From IMG/VR virus record IMGVR_UViG_3300031886_000791, positions 1 to 27,800 of that record: 27,800 nt of DNA, one strand, 5' to 3'. Positions 1-7,673 of this stretch are shown here, piece by piece. The translations under genes were made by a program, and so were the position numbers. The number at the start of each line of letters is the position of its first letter. Within the stretch, counting starts at the first letter, position 1. The notes under the pieces were generated by a model that was not told the origin of the DNA, did no database searches, and was given only the letters and a program-made list of their open reading frames with translations. Origin of the DNA: a virus.

Positions 1-1
1 A

Positions 2-286
2 TTAGATAATCCAGACAAGTATTTGTTACCAAAGACGTATGCTAGAGTTGTGCTTGATATTGAAATTAGTTATGAAGAGGCTAATTTTATACGAGAAAAC
101 TTTATGGAAAAATATCCTATACGTGAATTGAGTTTAATACAACAAAAATTAGAAGATACAGATGTTGATGAAACAGTAGAAATTAATTTTGAATCAGTAG
201 ACAGTATTGTTTATAGTCAACTTGAAGCAGTACAGAGTGATTTTTATGATAAAGATCTCTTAACAGAAATTTATAGGAATTTATAA
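2..286 (+). CDS. 47: gp47-like recombination endonuclease subunit, C-terminal part
   Basis: The reading frame is open from the left edge of the window (first full codon at base 2) to the stop at 284-286, so this is the tail of a gene that starts outside. About 94 residues remain; they are acidic and carry no motif that I can name by itself. The assignment comes from context: the next gene, starting 1 base later, is the SbcC/Rad50-like gp46, and in T4-like phages its partner gp47 (SbcD/Mre11-like nuclease) lies directly upstream. gp46 and gp47 together process DNA ends for recombination-dependent replication. The in-frame TTG at 23 and the later methionines are not the real start. The nuclease motifs would be in the missing N-terminal part. 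Confidence 0.6.
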   Translation, partial: LDNPDKYLLPKTYARVVLDIEISYEEANFIRENFMEKYPIRELSLIQQKLEDTDVDETVEINFESVDSIVYSQLEAVQSDFYDKDLLTEIYRNL

Positions 287-287
287 T

Positions 288-2051
288 TTGTTTAATCTAT
301 ACAGTATTACAGTCAAGAATTTTATGAGTGTGGGTAACAGCACACAGGCAATAGATTTTAATAGAAATGATTTAACACTTGTACTTGGAGAGAACTTAGA
401 TCTGGGTGGTGATGACACCGGTGCTAGAAATGGTACTGGTAAAACTACAATTATTAATGCTTTAAGTTATGCTCTATATGGACAAGCACTTACTAAAATT
501 AGAGTTGACAATTTAATTAATAAAACAAACGGCAAGAATATGCTTGTTTGTTTAGAGTTTGAAAAGAACGATAAAAGATATAAAATTGAACGTGGGCGTA
601 GACCTAATTTACTAAAATTTTATATTGACGAACAAGAGCAAGAAGCAGACGATAACGCTCAAGGTGATAGCAGAGAAACACAACATGATATAAATCGCTT
701 ACTTGAAATGAGCCACGAAATGTTTAAACACATTGTGGCACTTAACACTTACACAGAACCTTTCTTAAGTTTAAAAAATAATGATCAACGTGCTATTATT
801 GAGCAACTATTGGGTATTACTTTATTAAGTGAAAAGTCTGAAAAACTTAAAGAACAGATAAGGCAGAATAGAGATAGTGCTAAAGAAGAAGAATTTAGAA
901 TCCAAGGCGTTGAACAAGCAAACGCTCATATAAAAGAACAAATAGAAAACCTTAAACGTAGAAGCAAGTTATGGGAAGATAGTAAAGACGAACAAGTACA
1001 AAAATTAGAAAAGGCGATTGCTGACTTAGGTGATGTAGACATTGATGCTGAATTAAAACAGCATGAAAAACTAAATGACTTTAGAGATTTAAGAAGAAAA
1101 CAAAAAGATTTAGAAACAGAGATAGCAAGTAATGAACGAGTAGTTGAAAGACTTACAACAGAAGCAAACAAAATTGCTGAGAGTTTAGAACACGTTAAAA
1201 ATCATACTTGTGATAGTTGTGGACAAGATATTAAACACTTAAAAGATTATAAAGAAAAACTGTTAGGTCTTGAAAAGCAAACAGAAGATATAGCACAGAA
1301 ATTAGTAGATGCCGGTCTAAAAGTAATAGACAACAAAGAATTAAGAGTTGACGTAGGAGAGAAACCAGAAACATTTTATGAAAGTGCCACAGAAGCACAT
1401 AATCATAAAAGTACTTTAACAACTCTTGAGGACCAATTAACAAATAAGCAGGCAGAAGAAAACACTTATAATGAACAAATAACTGAAATGGAGACGTCGG
1501 GCATTCAGGAGATAGTGTTTGACACGTTAAATCAATTAAATAACGTAAAGGAACACCAAGAGTTCCTATATAAATTATTAACAAGTAAAGATAGTTTTGT
1601 TCGTAAACGTATTATTGAACAGAATTTAGCATTCTTAAATAAGCGATTGACATACTATCTTGATAGAATTGGATTACCACATAAAGTGCTATTCCAAAAT
1701 GATTTATCAATTGAGATTACAGAGTTAGGTCGTGATCTCGACTTTGATAATTTATCTAGGGGTGAAAGGAATAGATTGATTTTAGCATTAAGTTGGTCTT
1801 TCCGCGATGTCTGGGAAAATTTATACCAACCTATAAACTTGTTGTTTATCGACGAGTTAATTGACTCAGGCATGGACACCTCTGGTGTAGAAAGTTCATT
1901 GGCAATCTTGAAAAAGATATCCAGAGAAAGAAAGAAAAGCATATGGCTTATTTCACATCGGGATGAGTTGGCTGGTAGAGTAAATAATGTGCTTACCGTT
2001 ACTAAAGAAAACGGGTTTACTAGTTATAACAATGACGTTAACGTTAACTAA
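288..2051 (+). CDS. 46: gp46-like recombination endonuclease subunit (SbcC/Rad50-type ATPase)
   Basis: This 587-residue protein has the full plan of an SMC-like SbcC/Rad50 ATPase. Walker A is GARNGTGKTT near residues 45-54, a long charged coiled coil follows, a zinc-hook CxxC (C308, C311) sits in its middle, a second coiled coil follows, then the ABC signature LSRGER (489-494) and Walker B LLFIDE ending at D522-E523. T4 gp46 is about 560 residues, so the length is normal. It partners the gp47 nuclease, resects DNA ends and feeds recombination-dependent replication in the cytoplasm. The start is a TTG at 288, one base after the gp47 stop, which points to translational coupling; no better start is visible, because the motif VKNFMS right after it is the usual N-terminus of this family. 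Confidence 0.93.
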   Translation: MFNLYSITVKNFMSVGNSTQAIDFNRNDLTLVLGENLDLGGDDTGARNGTGKTTIINALSYALYGQALTKIRVDNLINKTNGKNMLVCLEFEKNDKRYKIERGRRPNLLKFYIDEQEQEADDNAQGDSRETQHDINRLLEMSHEMFKHIVALNTYTEPFLSLKNNDQRAIIEQLLGITLLSEKSEKLKEQIRQNRDSAKEEEFRIQGVEQANAHIKEQIENLKRRSKLWEDSKDEQVQKLEKAIADLGDVDIDAELKQHEKLNDFRDLRRKQKDLETEIASNERVVERLTTEANKIAESLEHVKNHTCDSCGQDIKHLKDYKEKLLGLEKQTEDIAQKLVDAGLKVIDNKELRVDVGEKPETFYESATEAHNHKSTLTTLEDQLTNKQAEENTYNEQITEMETSGIQEIVFDTLNQLNNVKEHQEFLYKLLTSKDSFVRKRIIEQNLAFLNKRLTYYLDRIGLPHKVLFQNDLSIEITELGRDLDFDNLSRGERNRLILALSWSFRDVWENLYQPINLLFIDELIDSGMDTSGVESSLAILKKISRERKKSIWLISHRDELAGRVNNVLTVTKENGFTSYNNDVNVN

Positions 2052-2065
2052 TAGGAGAATTTCGA

Positions 2066-3052
2066 ATGAAACGTTTATTAACAATTATTAGTATGTTGCT
2101 CATCCTATGTACAAGCATGGTAAGAGCAGATGATATTAAAATTGCCGAGTTAAATTGGCAGTCTGGATCGATGATAGCCAACATTGATGCTTATATATTA
2201 GAACATGGTTATGGACACAATATTGAAATTGTTCCAGGAGGCATCGATGCTACTATTCAATCAATGATGACAACAGGCTCACCTAATATAGTTGGAGAGA
2301 TGTGGTTGACATCGCTCGGTGATAGTGCCCACGAGGCTCTTAACAACGGGTCTCTTGAGTTAGTAGGAGATGGTGTTATAGGTGGTGCTGGCGAAGGCTG
2401 GTTCATTCCAAATTATACGGCAGAAGAATATGGTCTTAATACAATTGAAGATGTATTAGCAAGGCCAGATTTATTTCCACATCCAGAAGATTCTTCTAAG
2501 GGTGGCATAGTAATCTGTCCAGAAGGTTGGAGTTGCAAAGGAAGTAATGAAAACCTATTTAAAGCATTTGATATGGAAGCCAAAGGCTGGAAAGTAATAG
2601 ATCCAGGTTCAGGTACTGGCTTGAATGCTCATTGGGAAGGTGCTGTAACTAAAGGAAAAAGTGCCTTTGGTTATTATTGGACACCTACAGTATTTGTAGG
2701 TCGTTTAAATTTAGTAGGACCTCTTCCTTCTGAAGTAGGATTTGCTGGTGACGATAACTGGACTAACTGTATTGCTTTGAGAGTTGATGAATGTGTTAAC
2801 CCACAAGTATCATCGTGGCCTGTACCTCAGACAGGAACTATCGTTACACCGGAAATTTGTTCTTGTGTAAAGGTTTATTTGGCTTCAAGATCATTTAGCG
2901 GTAGTGTTGTTACCCAAATGTTAGTGTGGGCAGATGATAACCAAGCAACAGCGGAAGAATCTGCTATTCATTTTTTAACCACGTATCCTGAAGTTTGGGA
3001 AACATGGGTAACACCGGAAGTCGCTGGCAAAATTAGTGCTACATTAAATTAA
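2066..3052 (+). CDS. proX: ProX/OpuAC-type periplasmic glycine betaine/DMSP-binding protein
   Basis: This 328-residue protein begins with a Sec signal peptide: MKR, a hydrophobic core, then a likely signal peptidase site after VRA near residue 21. The mature part resembles substrate-binding proteins of the glycine betaine/proline betaine ABC importers. It has conserved tryptophans at W31, W80, W112 and W205 (in GYYWTP), the kind of residues that form the aromatic cage for trimethylammonium or dimethylsulfonium groups. Several cysteine pairs (for example around 151-157) could form disulfides in the periplasm. A clear ribosome site (AGGAG) precedes the ATG. It starts 14 bases after gp46 and is followed at once by the permease, so it is read in the same transcript. 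Substrate choice between glycine betaine, proline betaine and DMSP cannot be fixed from sequence; the DddP-like gene downstream favours DMSP. It is host-derived in type and unusual in a phage. Confidence 0.85.
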   Translation: MKRLLTIISMLLILCTSMVRADDIKIAELNWQSGSMIANIDAYILEHGYGHNIEIVPGGIDATIQSMMTTGSPNIVGEMWLTSLGDSAHEALNNGSLELVGDGVIGGAGEGWFIPNYTAEEYGLNTIEDVLARPDLFPHPEDSSKGGIVICPEGWSCKGSNENLFKAFDMEAKGWKVIDPGSGTGLNAHWEGAVTKGKSAFGYYWTPTVFVGRLNLVGPLPSEVGFAGDDNWTNCIALRVDECVNPQVSSWPVPQTGTIVTPEICSCVKVYLASRSFSGSVVTQMLVWADDNQATAEESAIHFLTTYPEVWETWVTPEVAGKISATLN

Positions 3053-3064
3053 GGGTCATGAACG

Positions 3065-3934
3065 GTGAGTTTCCCATCTTTAGATAGAGAAACAATAACT
3101 GTCCTTAAAAAATCTATTGATAGCACTTTCAGAGAATTTGCTAGTAATTGGGGAGAATGGTTTACAGAACTGCTCTTCCCGGTTCAATGGACACTAATTC
3201 ACTTTGAAAAACTATTACTTGCTACACCTTGGTATGTATTTTTAGGTGTAATAAGTTTATTACTTTGGAAGTTAACACTAAACTGGAAACTAATACTAGG
3301 TTTCTTAATTAGTTTTACCTTAATTGGTCTAGTAGGTATGTGGGACGACACAATGCGAACACTAGCCATTGTTGTTGTCTCAACACTTATTTGTATAGTA
3401 GTTGGTATTCCAATCGGAATATTAATGGCAAAAAGCAATATAGCTCATAGAATTATCTTACCCATACTAGATTTAATGCAAACCATTCCAAGTTTTGTAT
3501 ATCTAATTCCTGTTATAATGTTATTTGGACTTGGCAAAGTTCCAGGCTTAATTGCTATATGTTTCTTTGCTATACCTCCAGTGATTAGATTTACAAACAT
3601 TGGCATTCGAGAAATTAATAAAGATTTAACAGAAACAGCACACGCCTTAGGGTTAAGGCCCATACATATTTTAAGACTTATTGAATTGCCATTAGCAAGG
3701 AATGTTATATTTGGAGGGATAAACCAAACAGTTATGATGGCATTAGCAATGGTTGTTATTGCTAGTATGATAGGTGTACGAGGACTAGGCTCCCAAGTAA
3801 TGAATTCAATAGGCAATGGATACTTAGGTTTAGGGGTAATTAGTGGATTGTCTATTGTTGCTTTAGCAATTATAATGGACAGAACTATACAAGCACATAA
3901 TAAACGCCATGATAAATGGAGGGAAAAGAAATAG
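3065..3934 (+). CDS. proW: ProW-type ABC transporter permease for betaine/DMSP
   Basis: This 289-residue inner-membrane protein has about six to seven hydrophobic segments, from around residue 55 to 271. The cytoplasmic EAA loop that contacts the ATPase is clear at about 187-210 (ETAHALG, then IELPLA), and the family signatures QTIPSFVYLIP and GVRGLG are present. It is the membrane channel for the binding protein encoded just upstream. The start is a GTG at 3065 with AAGGG nine bases before it; the nearby ATG at 3058 is in another frame. The stop is followed directly by the ATG of the next gene. No ATPase subunit (ProV) is encoded in the cassette, so the permease would need a host ATPase. The EAA loop and length look intact, which argues against decay. 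Confidence 0.87.
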   Translation: MSFPSLDRETITVLKKSIDSTFREFASNWGEWFTELLFPVQWTLIHFEKLLLATPWYVFLGVISLLLWKLTLNWKLILGFLISFTLIGLVGMWDDTMRTLAIVVVSTLICIVVGIPIGILMAKSNIAHRIILPILDLMQTIPSFVYLIPVIMLFGLGKVPGLIAICFFAIPPVIRFTNIGIREINKDLTETAHALGLRPIHILRLIELPLARNVIFGGINQTVMMALAMVVIASMIGVRGLGSQVMNSIGNGYLGLGVISGLSIVALAIIMDRTIQAHNKRHDKWREKK

Positions 3935-5356
3935 ATGTTAAAACAATACCAACCACCATTAAGTGATGATCAGATATTTCTAAGTTCATCAACTGAACAG
4001 ATTACTTGGGGCGAACTACACGCAAACCTTGATGCTAAAATCGAAAGATTAAAAGAACACAGCATAGGCCCACACGTTGTTTTTATAATAGCAGAAGATA
4101 ACGTTACAATAGATGACTTTTTATGGATCCTTGCTAGTATTAAAAATGGCGGATCAGCCTCTCAGGCAGATGCTACACAATCTAAAACAGAAATAGATAA
4201 CTTAATAAAATGTTGTAAGGCAAGTTGTATAATACGTTCAAACGAAATACAAATGTTAAATGATCCAAAAGAAACAGGTCCTACAATTTTACACCCTAAT
4301 GAAATATACAGAAATATGACAAGTGGAACCACAGCCAAAGAGTTCTTTGAAATGTATCCATCCTTTTGGGATTTTAAAGAGCATGACGAGGCTATTGGGG
4401 TAGATGGACAAACAATAGTAGGATGTACGACTTGGTCTTTAAATGGTCATTTACTTGCTGTAGCACCTGAATTTACAAAAGATAAAAGGCCATATGTTTT
4501 AGGTACACCAAGACTTACAGCAACGTATAATCCGTATAACTTATTAAGGATGTATCAAGTAGGTGGAGGTTTTCATATATTAAATAGTGGTGACAACGTA
4601 CCAGAAGAAATAAAAAGAGTAAAACCTAATATTTGTATATCATATCCTAATGCTGTTAAAAGAGTAGTTGACTCCTGCCCAGAGGATTTTAATTGGACTG
4701 GTATTGACTACTGGGAGTTTGCTGGAGGGCATACACCAGAAACTATTGTTAGAAATATAGAAAAGAAATTTAAGTTCAAAGCATTATACAATGTAATGGC
4801 AAGTACCGAAGCCGATTGTCACACAAGAGCGGTGTACAAACCCGGAGATCCAATAAAAAACTTTTATGGATTTAGAGAAACAATTCATAATGGTGAATTA
4901 AAACTTGATGAAAAAGGTGTACTTTGGTACAAATATGGAACATTAGATTGGATGACAGATGGCGATAAACTTCGAGATGAAGATGGTATATGGTATTATG
5001 AAGGCAGAGTATTTGATGATGTTATTTTTATGAAAAGTGGTGTTAAAGTTTACACAGGACTAATAGAAGCAGTAGCACTTGAAGTTTCTGGTGTTAAAAA
5101 TGTTGCCAGTTGTGAGAAAGATGAACTTCATTACCTATTATATACTGGAACTGCTAATGCTAATGACGTTGCTAATCATTTTATTAATACCATTCAAGAA
5201 TATAAACAGCCTCATTATATATTTCATGTAACTGAACCACTGTTTTTTAGTGGACATATTAAAGTTCAAAAACGTAAACTACCGGACATTGTTAATAATG
5301 CATCAGTTGATCAAATTATAAGTAAAGTAATTGTAAAGCACCATTCAAAAGTATGA
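3935..5356 (+). CDS. ANL-superfamily adenylating enzyme (acyl-CoA synthetase-like)
   Basis: This 473-residue protein shows the ordered core motifs of AMP-forming ligases. There is a P-loop TSGTTAKE at 129-136 with K135, an A5-like MASTEAD at 288-294, a TDGDKL motif at 341-346 and EGRVFDD at 356-362. The C-terminal lid has several lysines (SGHIKVQKRKL, 439-449), one of which could be the catalytic A10 lysine. The usual P-loop ending PKG is replaced by KEF, and the protein is somewhat shorter than typical acyl-CoA synthetases of 500-600 residues. The enzyme would activate a carboxylate with ATP and usually pass it to CoA. The substrate cannot be read from sequence. Its place between a betaine/DMSP importer and a DddP-like lyase suggests a small acid such as acrylate or 3-hydroxypropionate, or a carnitine-like betaine, as inference only. 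It begins right at the ProW stop; its own stop overlaps the next start (ATGA). Confidence 0.72.
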   Translation: MLKQYQPPLSDDQIFLSSSTEQITWGELHANLDAKIERLKEHSIGPHVVFIIAEDNVTIDDFLWILASIKNGGSASQADATQSKTEIDNLIKCCKASCIIRSNEIQMLNDPKETGPTILHPNEIYRNMTSGTTAKEFFEMYPSFWDFKEHDEAIGVDGQTIVGCTTWSLNGHLLAVAPEFTKDKRPYVLGTPRLTATYNPYNLLRMYQVGGGFHILNSGDNVPEEIKRVKPNICISYPNAVKRVVDSCPEDFNWTGIDYWEFAGGHTPETIVRNIEKKFKFKALYNVMASTEADCHTRAVYKPGDPIKNFYGFRETIHNGELKLDEKGVLWYKYGTLDWMTDGDKLRDEDGIWYYEGRVFDDVIFMKSGVKVYTGLIEAVALEVSGVKNVASCEKDELHYLLYTGTANANDVANHFINTIQEYKQPHYIFHVTEPLFFSGHIKVQKRKLPDIVNNASVDQIISKVIVKHHSKV

Positions 5357-6573
5357 ACAACTCACCTGACAGTTTAGTATTAAATGACAACTGGAGTGAC
5401 TTACAGCAGTTCAGAGAACTGCCAAATATTGATCATAACCGACTTAACAAATACCGAATTAAAAGACTTCGTGCGGAAATAAAAAGAGCCAACGTTGGTG
5501 CTTTAGTAATAGTTAATCCTGTTAGTTTACGATATGCGGTAAATTACAACACTTACCCATTGTTTCAAGCACGAGTACCTTCCACATATCTCATTATAAG
5601 TGAAGAAGGCCCAACTATAATCCATAGAGCATATACAGATTATACCACACATATTGACCGATCTTGTCCAGGGCGTCTTCTTAACTTCTTTGATGCTGGA
5701 GACACTCTTAATGATAACGCTCAACTTTTCGCAAAAGATCTTGTTGAATATCTTGAGGAAATTGGTACTGATAATCGACGTGTAGCAATAGAGTCTGTTA
5801 ATCCAAGTGTCACTAGTGCTTGTTTACAAAAAGGGTTAGAAGTATTAGATGGTATGGCACTTACTGAAAAGGCTCGCATAATTAAATCACAAGATGAAAT
5901 CGAGTGTATTCGTTGGTCAATTGCTGTAGCAGAACTTGGTATAGCAAAAATGGAAGAAGCTCTTAAGCCGGGTGTTACTGAACTACAACTTTGGGGATTA
6001 TTAAATTACACTAACTTATCTAACCAAGGTGGTTGGCATGAAGGACAAATGCTGGCTTCCGGTCCACGTATAAACCCTTGGCTTCAAGAAGCATCACAGC
6101 GACCTATAGAGTCAGGTGACCTAGTTGGTTTTGATACTGACATGGTAGGACCAATGGGTTACTTCTGTGATATATCTCGTACATTCCATTGTGGACCAAA
6201 AGAACCAACCAAACGACAAAAAGAAATTTACCAGTTAGCATATGATGAGGTTCAATATAATCTTCAATTAATAAAACCAGGTAAAACAATTAGAGATATA
6301 CAAGAGGCTTCATATACAATTCCGACTGAATTTCAGGAACAGGCATACCCTTGTATTATACATGGAGTTGGAATGTGTGATGAATATCCGCGTATCAATC
6401 CAAAACATTTAGGTGAGAATCCATATAACGGAACAATTGAAGAAGGCATGGTTCTTGCTGTAGAAAGTTATATGGGAGCCGTAGGTGAACGAGATGGTGT
6501 TAAACTTGAGGAACAAATTCTTGTAACTAACGATGGCTACGAAATGCTGTCCACGTACCCTATGGAAATATAA
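5353..6573 (+). CDS. dddP: DddP-like DMSP lyase (M24 metallopeptidase fold)
   Basis: This 406-residue protein has an N-terminal creatinase-like domain (about 30-170) and a C-terminal M24 'pita-bread' domain. The metal ligands visible are D261, D263, D273, H337, E371 and E386, with Y332 and D343 near the histidine. In DddP of Ruegeria the corresponding residues, as I recall them from the structural work, are D295, D297, D307, H371, E406, E421, Y366 and the catalytic D377. The spacings match: 2, 10, 64, -5 and +6 relative to the histidine, and 15 between the two glutamates; one gap differs by a single residue (34 rather than 35). The D-x-D arrangement differs from ordinary aminopeptidase P. Segments such as LASGPRINPW, FDTDM and HGVGMCDE also fit DddP. 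The family cleaves DMSP to DMS and acrylate in the cytoplasm. The ATG overlaps the preceding stop. Other M24 enzymes (ectoine hydrolase, creatinase) are less likely but not excluded. Confidence 0.75.
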   Translation: MNNSPDSLVLNDNWSDLQQFRELPNIDHNRLNKYRIKRLRAEIKRANVGALVIVNPVSLRYAVNYNTYPLFQARVPSTYLIISEEGPTIIHRAYTDYTTHIDRSCPGRLLNFFDAGDTLNDNAQLFAKDLVEYLEEIGTDNRRVAIESVNPSVTSACLQKGLEVLDGMALTEKARIIKSQDEIECIRWSIAVAELGIAKMEEALKPGVTELQLWGLLNYTNLSNQGGWHEGQMLASGPRINPWLQEASQRPIESGDLVGFDTDMVGPMGYFCDISRTFHCGPKEPTKRQKEIYQLAYDEVQYNLQLIKPGKTIRDIQEASYTIPTEFQEQAYPCIIHGVGMCDEYPRINPKHLGENPYNGTIEEGMVLAVESYMGAVGERDGVKLEEQILVTNDGYEMLSTYPMEI

Positions 6574-6576
6574 ATA
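6569..6576 (+). promoter_or_regulatory. TATAAATA box directly before the TauD-like gene
   Basis: An exact late-promoter octamer ends only 6 bases before the ATG at 6583, overlapping the end of the DddP-like gene. If it works as a promoter, the transcript would start at about the ATG and be leaderless. It may also be chance in an AT-rich spacer. Confidence 0.35.
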
Positions 6577-6582
6577 TTATAT

Positions 6583-7398
6583 ATGGCATTACAAGTAGAA
6601 AAGCATACTGATTTAGAAGTAAAAAACGAAGTCAATAAAATATTAAAACACGGCTACACAATTCATCACGAACAAAATTTAACACAATCTCAATTAATTG
6701 ACTATTGTAGACGTATTGGAGATACTAATGATGACAAAATGTGGGGTGCGAGTTTTAATCCTAAAGATAACCCTGATATAGCAAGAGTAATGCCTGGTGG
6801 TATGTTTGGTGAAACAGAATTACACTGGCATAGCAATGGCACCGTACATCACTTGAGTGAGTTTAAAGAAATACTAATTGCTTTATATTGTAAAGACGAA
6901 TGTGTTGATACGGTGTTTAGTTTATTAAACAATCGAGATGCTTTTTTAGAATTACCCGAAAGCGAAAAAGATTATTGGCGTTCCATTGAAATACAATTAA
7001 ACAACTTCGGGCATGGTATATACGGGTCAGAGGCAGAAGCATTAGATGATCCTAGTTTAGATAATTATAAACCGGTTAGGCACGAAGGTGATGAACGTAT
7101 GTCAGCAGTAAACACACATCCAGTTGACGGCCAAGAGTTTTTATATTGGCAACCACCATTAATAGAAAAAGCGTGGCAAGACGGTAAACCTACAGATGTA
7201 GATGTAGTACGGGAAAAATATAAAAAAACATTAGATAGATCTATATACCAAAATCATTTTGTATTTAAAAAAGGCGATTTTCTTATAATGGATCAGTTAT
7301 ATACGTTACATCGACGCTCACCAATTGTGAATAAGAGTAGAGAATTGTGGCGTGTGGCATTTGATTATACAGAAATAGTTCAGAAATCGCGGCTGTAG
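6583..7398 (+). CDS. TauD/TfdA-like Fe(II)/2-oxoglutarate oxygenase with HxN motif
   Basis: This 271-residue protein aligns by eye with the TauD/TfdA/gamma-butyrobetaine hydroxylase group. The proximal metal motif is W-H83-S-N85-G where the family normally has HxD; the distal histidine is H243 in YTLHRR, and R253/R257 about 10-14 residues later fit the 2-oxoglutarate-binding arginine. The Asp-to-Asn change replaces a carboxylate iron ligand and could mean altered chemistry (compare Fe/2OG halogenases, which lack this carboxylate) or loss of activity. Substrate is unknown; betaines and sulfonates are usual for relatives, which fits the importer upstream. It follows the DddP-like gene by 9 bases, with a TATAAATA box ending 6 bases before the ATG and no good ribosome site. 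It ends the metabolic cassette. Confidence 0.7.
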   Translation: MALQVEKHTDLEVKNEVNKILKHGYTIHHEQNLTQSQLIDYCRRIGDTNDDKMWGASFNPKDNPDIARVMPGGMFGETELHWHSNGTVHHLSEFKEILIALYCKDECVDTVFSLLNNRDAFLELPESEKDYWRSIEIQLNNFGHGIYGSEAEALDDPSLDNYKPVRHEGDERMSAVNTHPVDGQEFLYWQPPLIEKAWQDGKPTDVDVVREKYKKTLDRSIYQNHFVFKKGDFLIMDQLYTLHRRSPIVNKSRELWRVAFDYTEIVQKSRL

Positions 7399-7459
7399 GC
7401 ACCTAGAACATTAAATAACAATGGCTGTGGTACACAGTCTTTAAACATAGGAGAAAGTA

Positions 7460-7639
7460 ATGTCAACATTACATGAACAAATAACAGCGGCATACGAGAA
7501 TTATGTAGTAGAGGCTGACAAATTTGATACTAAAGGTAACAAAGCGGCGGCTACTAGAGCTCGTAAATCTTTAGGCGATTTAGCAAAACTTGGTAAATCA
7601 CGTAGAAAAGAAATACAAGAAAAAAAGAACGCTATGTAA
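7460..7639 (+). CDS. small basic Hc1/histone H1-like protein
   Basis: This 59-residue reading frame has a good ribosome site (AGGAG seven bases before the ATG) and starts MSTLHEQ. Its second half is rich in lysine, arginine and alanine, with the segment GNKAAATRARKSLGDLAKLG. That pattern resembles the chlamydial Hc1-type histone-like family, whose members bind DNA without sequence preference. In a phage it might help condense or protect DNA, but no function is shown here. It lies alone between the TauD-like gene and the nuclease gene, in the same direction. Confidence 0.7.
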   Translation: MSTLHEQITAAYENYVVEADKFDTKGNKAAATRARKSLGDLAKLGKSRRKEIQEKKNAM

Positions 7640-7673
7640 TTAGAGTTTTTTCTTAAGAAAGTAACTTAAATTT

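Noticed and set aside
3058-3070. ATG at 3058 as start of the permease gene
   Set aside because: It is in a different frame from the permease; the GTG at 3065 with AAGGG upstream is in frame.
5353-6573. Plain Xaa-Pro aminopeptidase or creatinase
   Set aside because: The D-x-D ligand pair, the tyrosine at -5 and aspartate at +6 around the metal histidine, and the LASGPR and HGVGMCDE segments fit DddP better.
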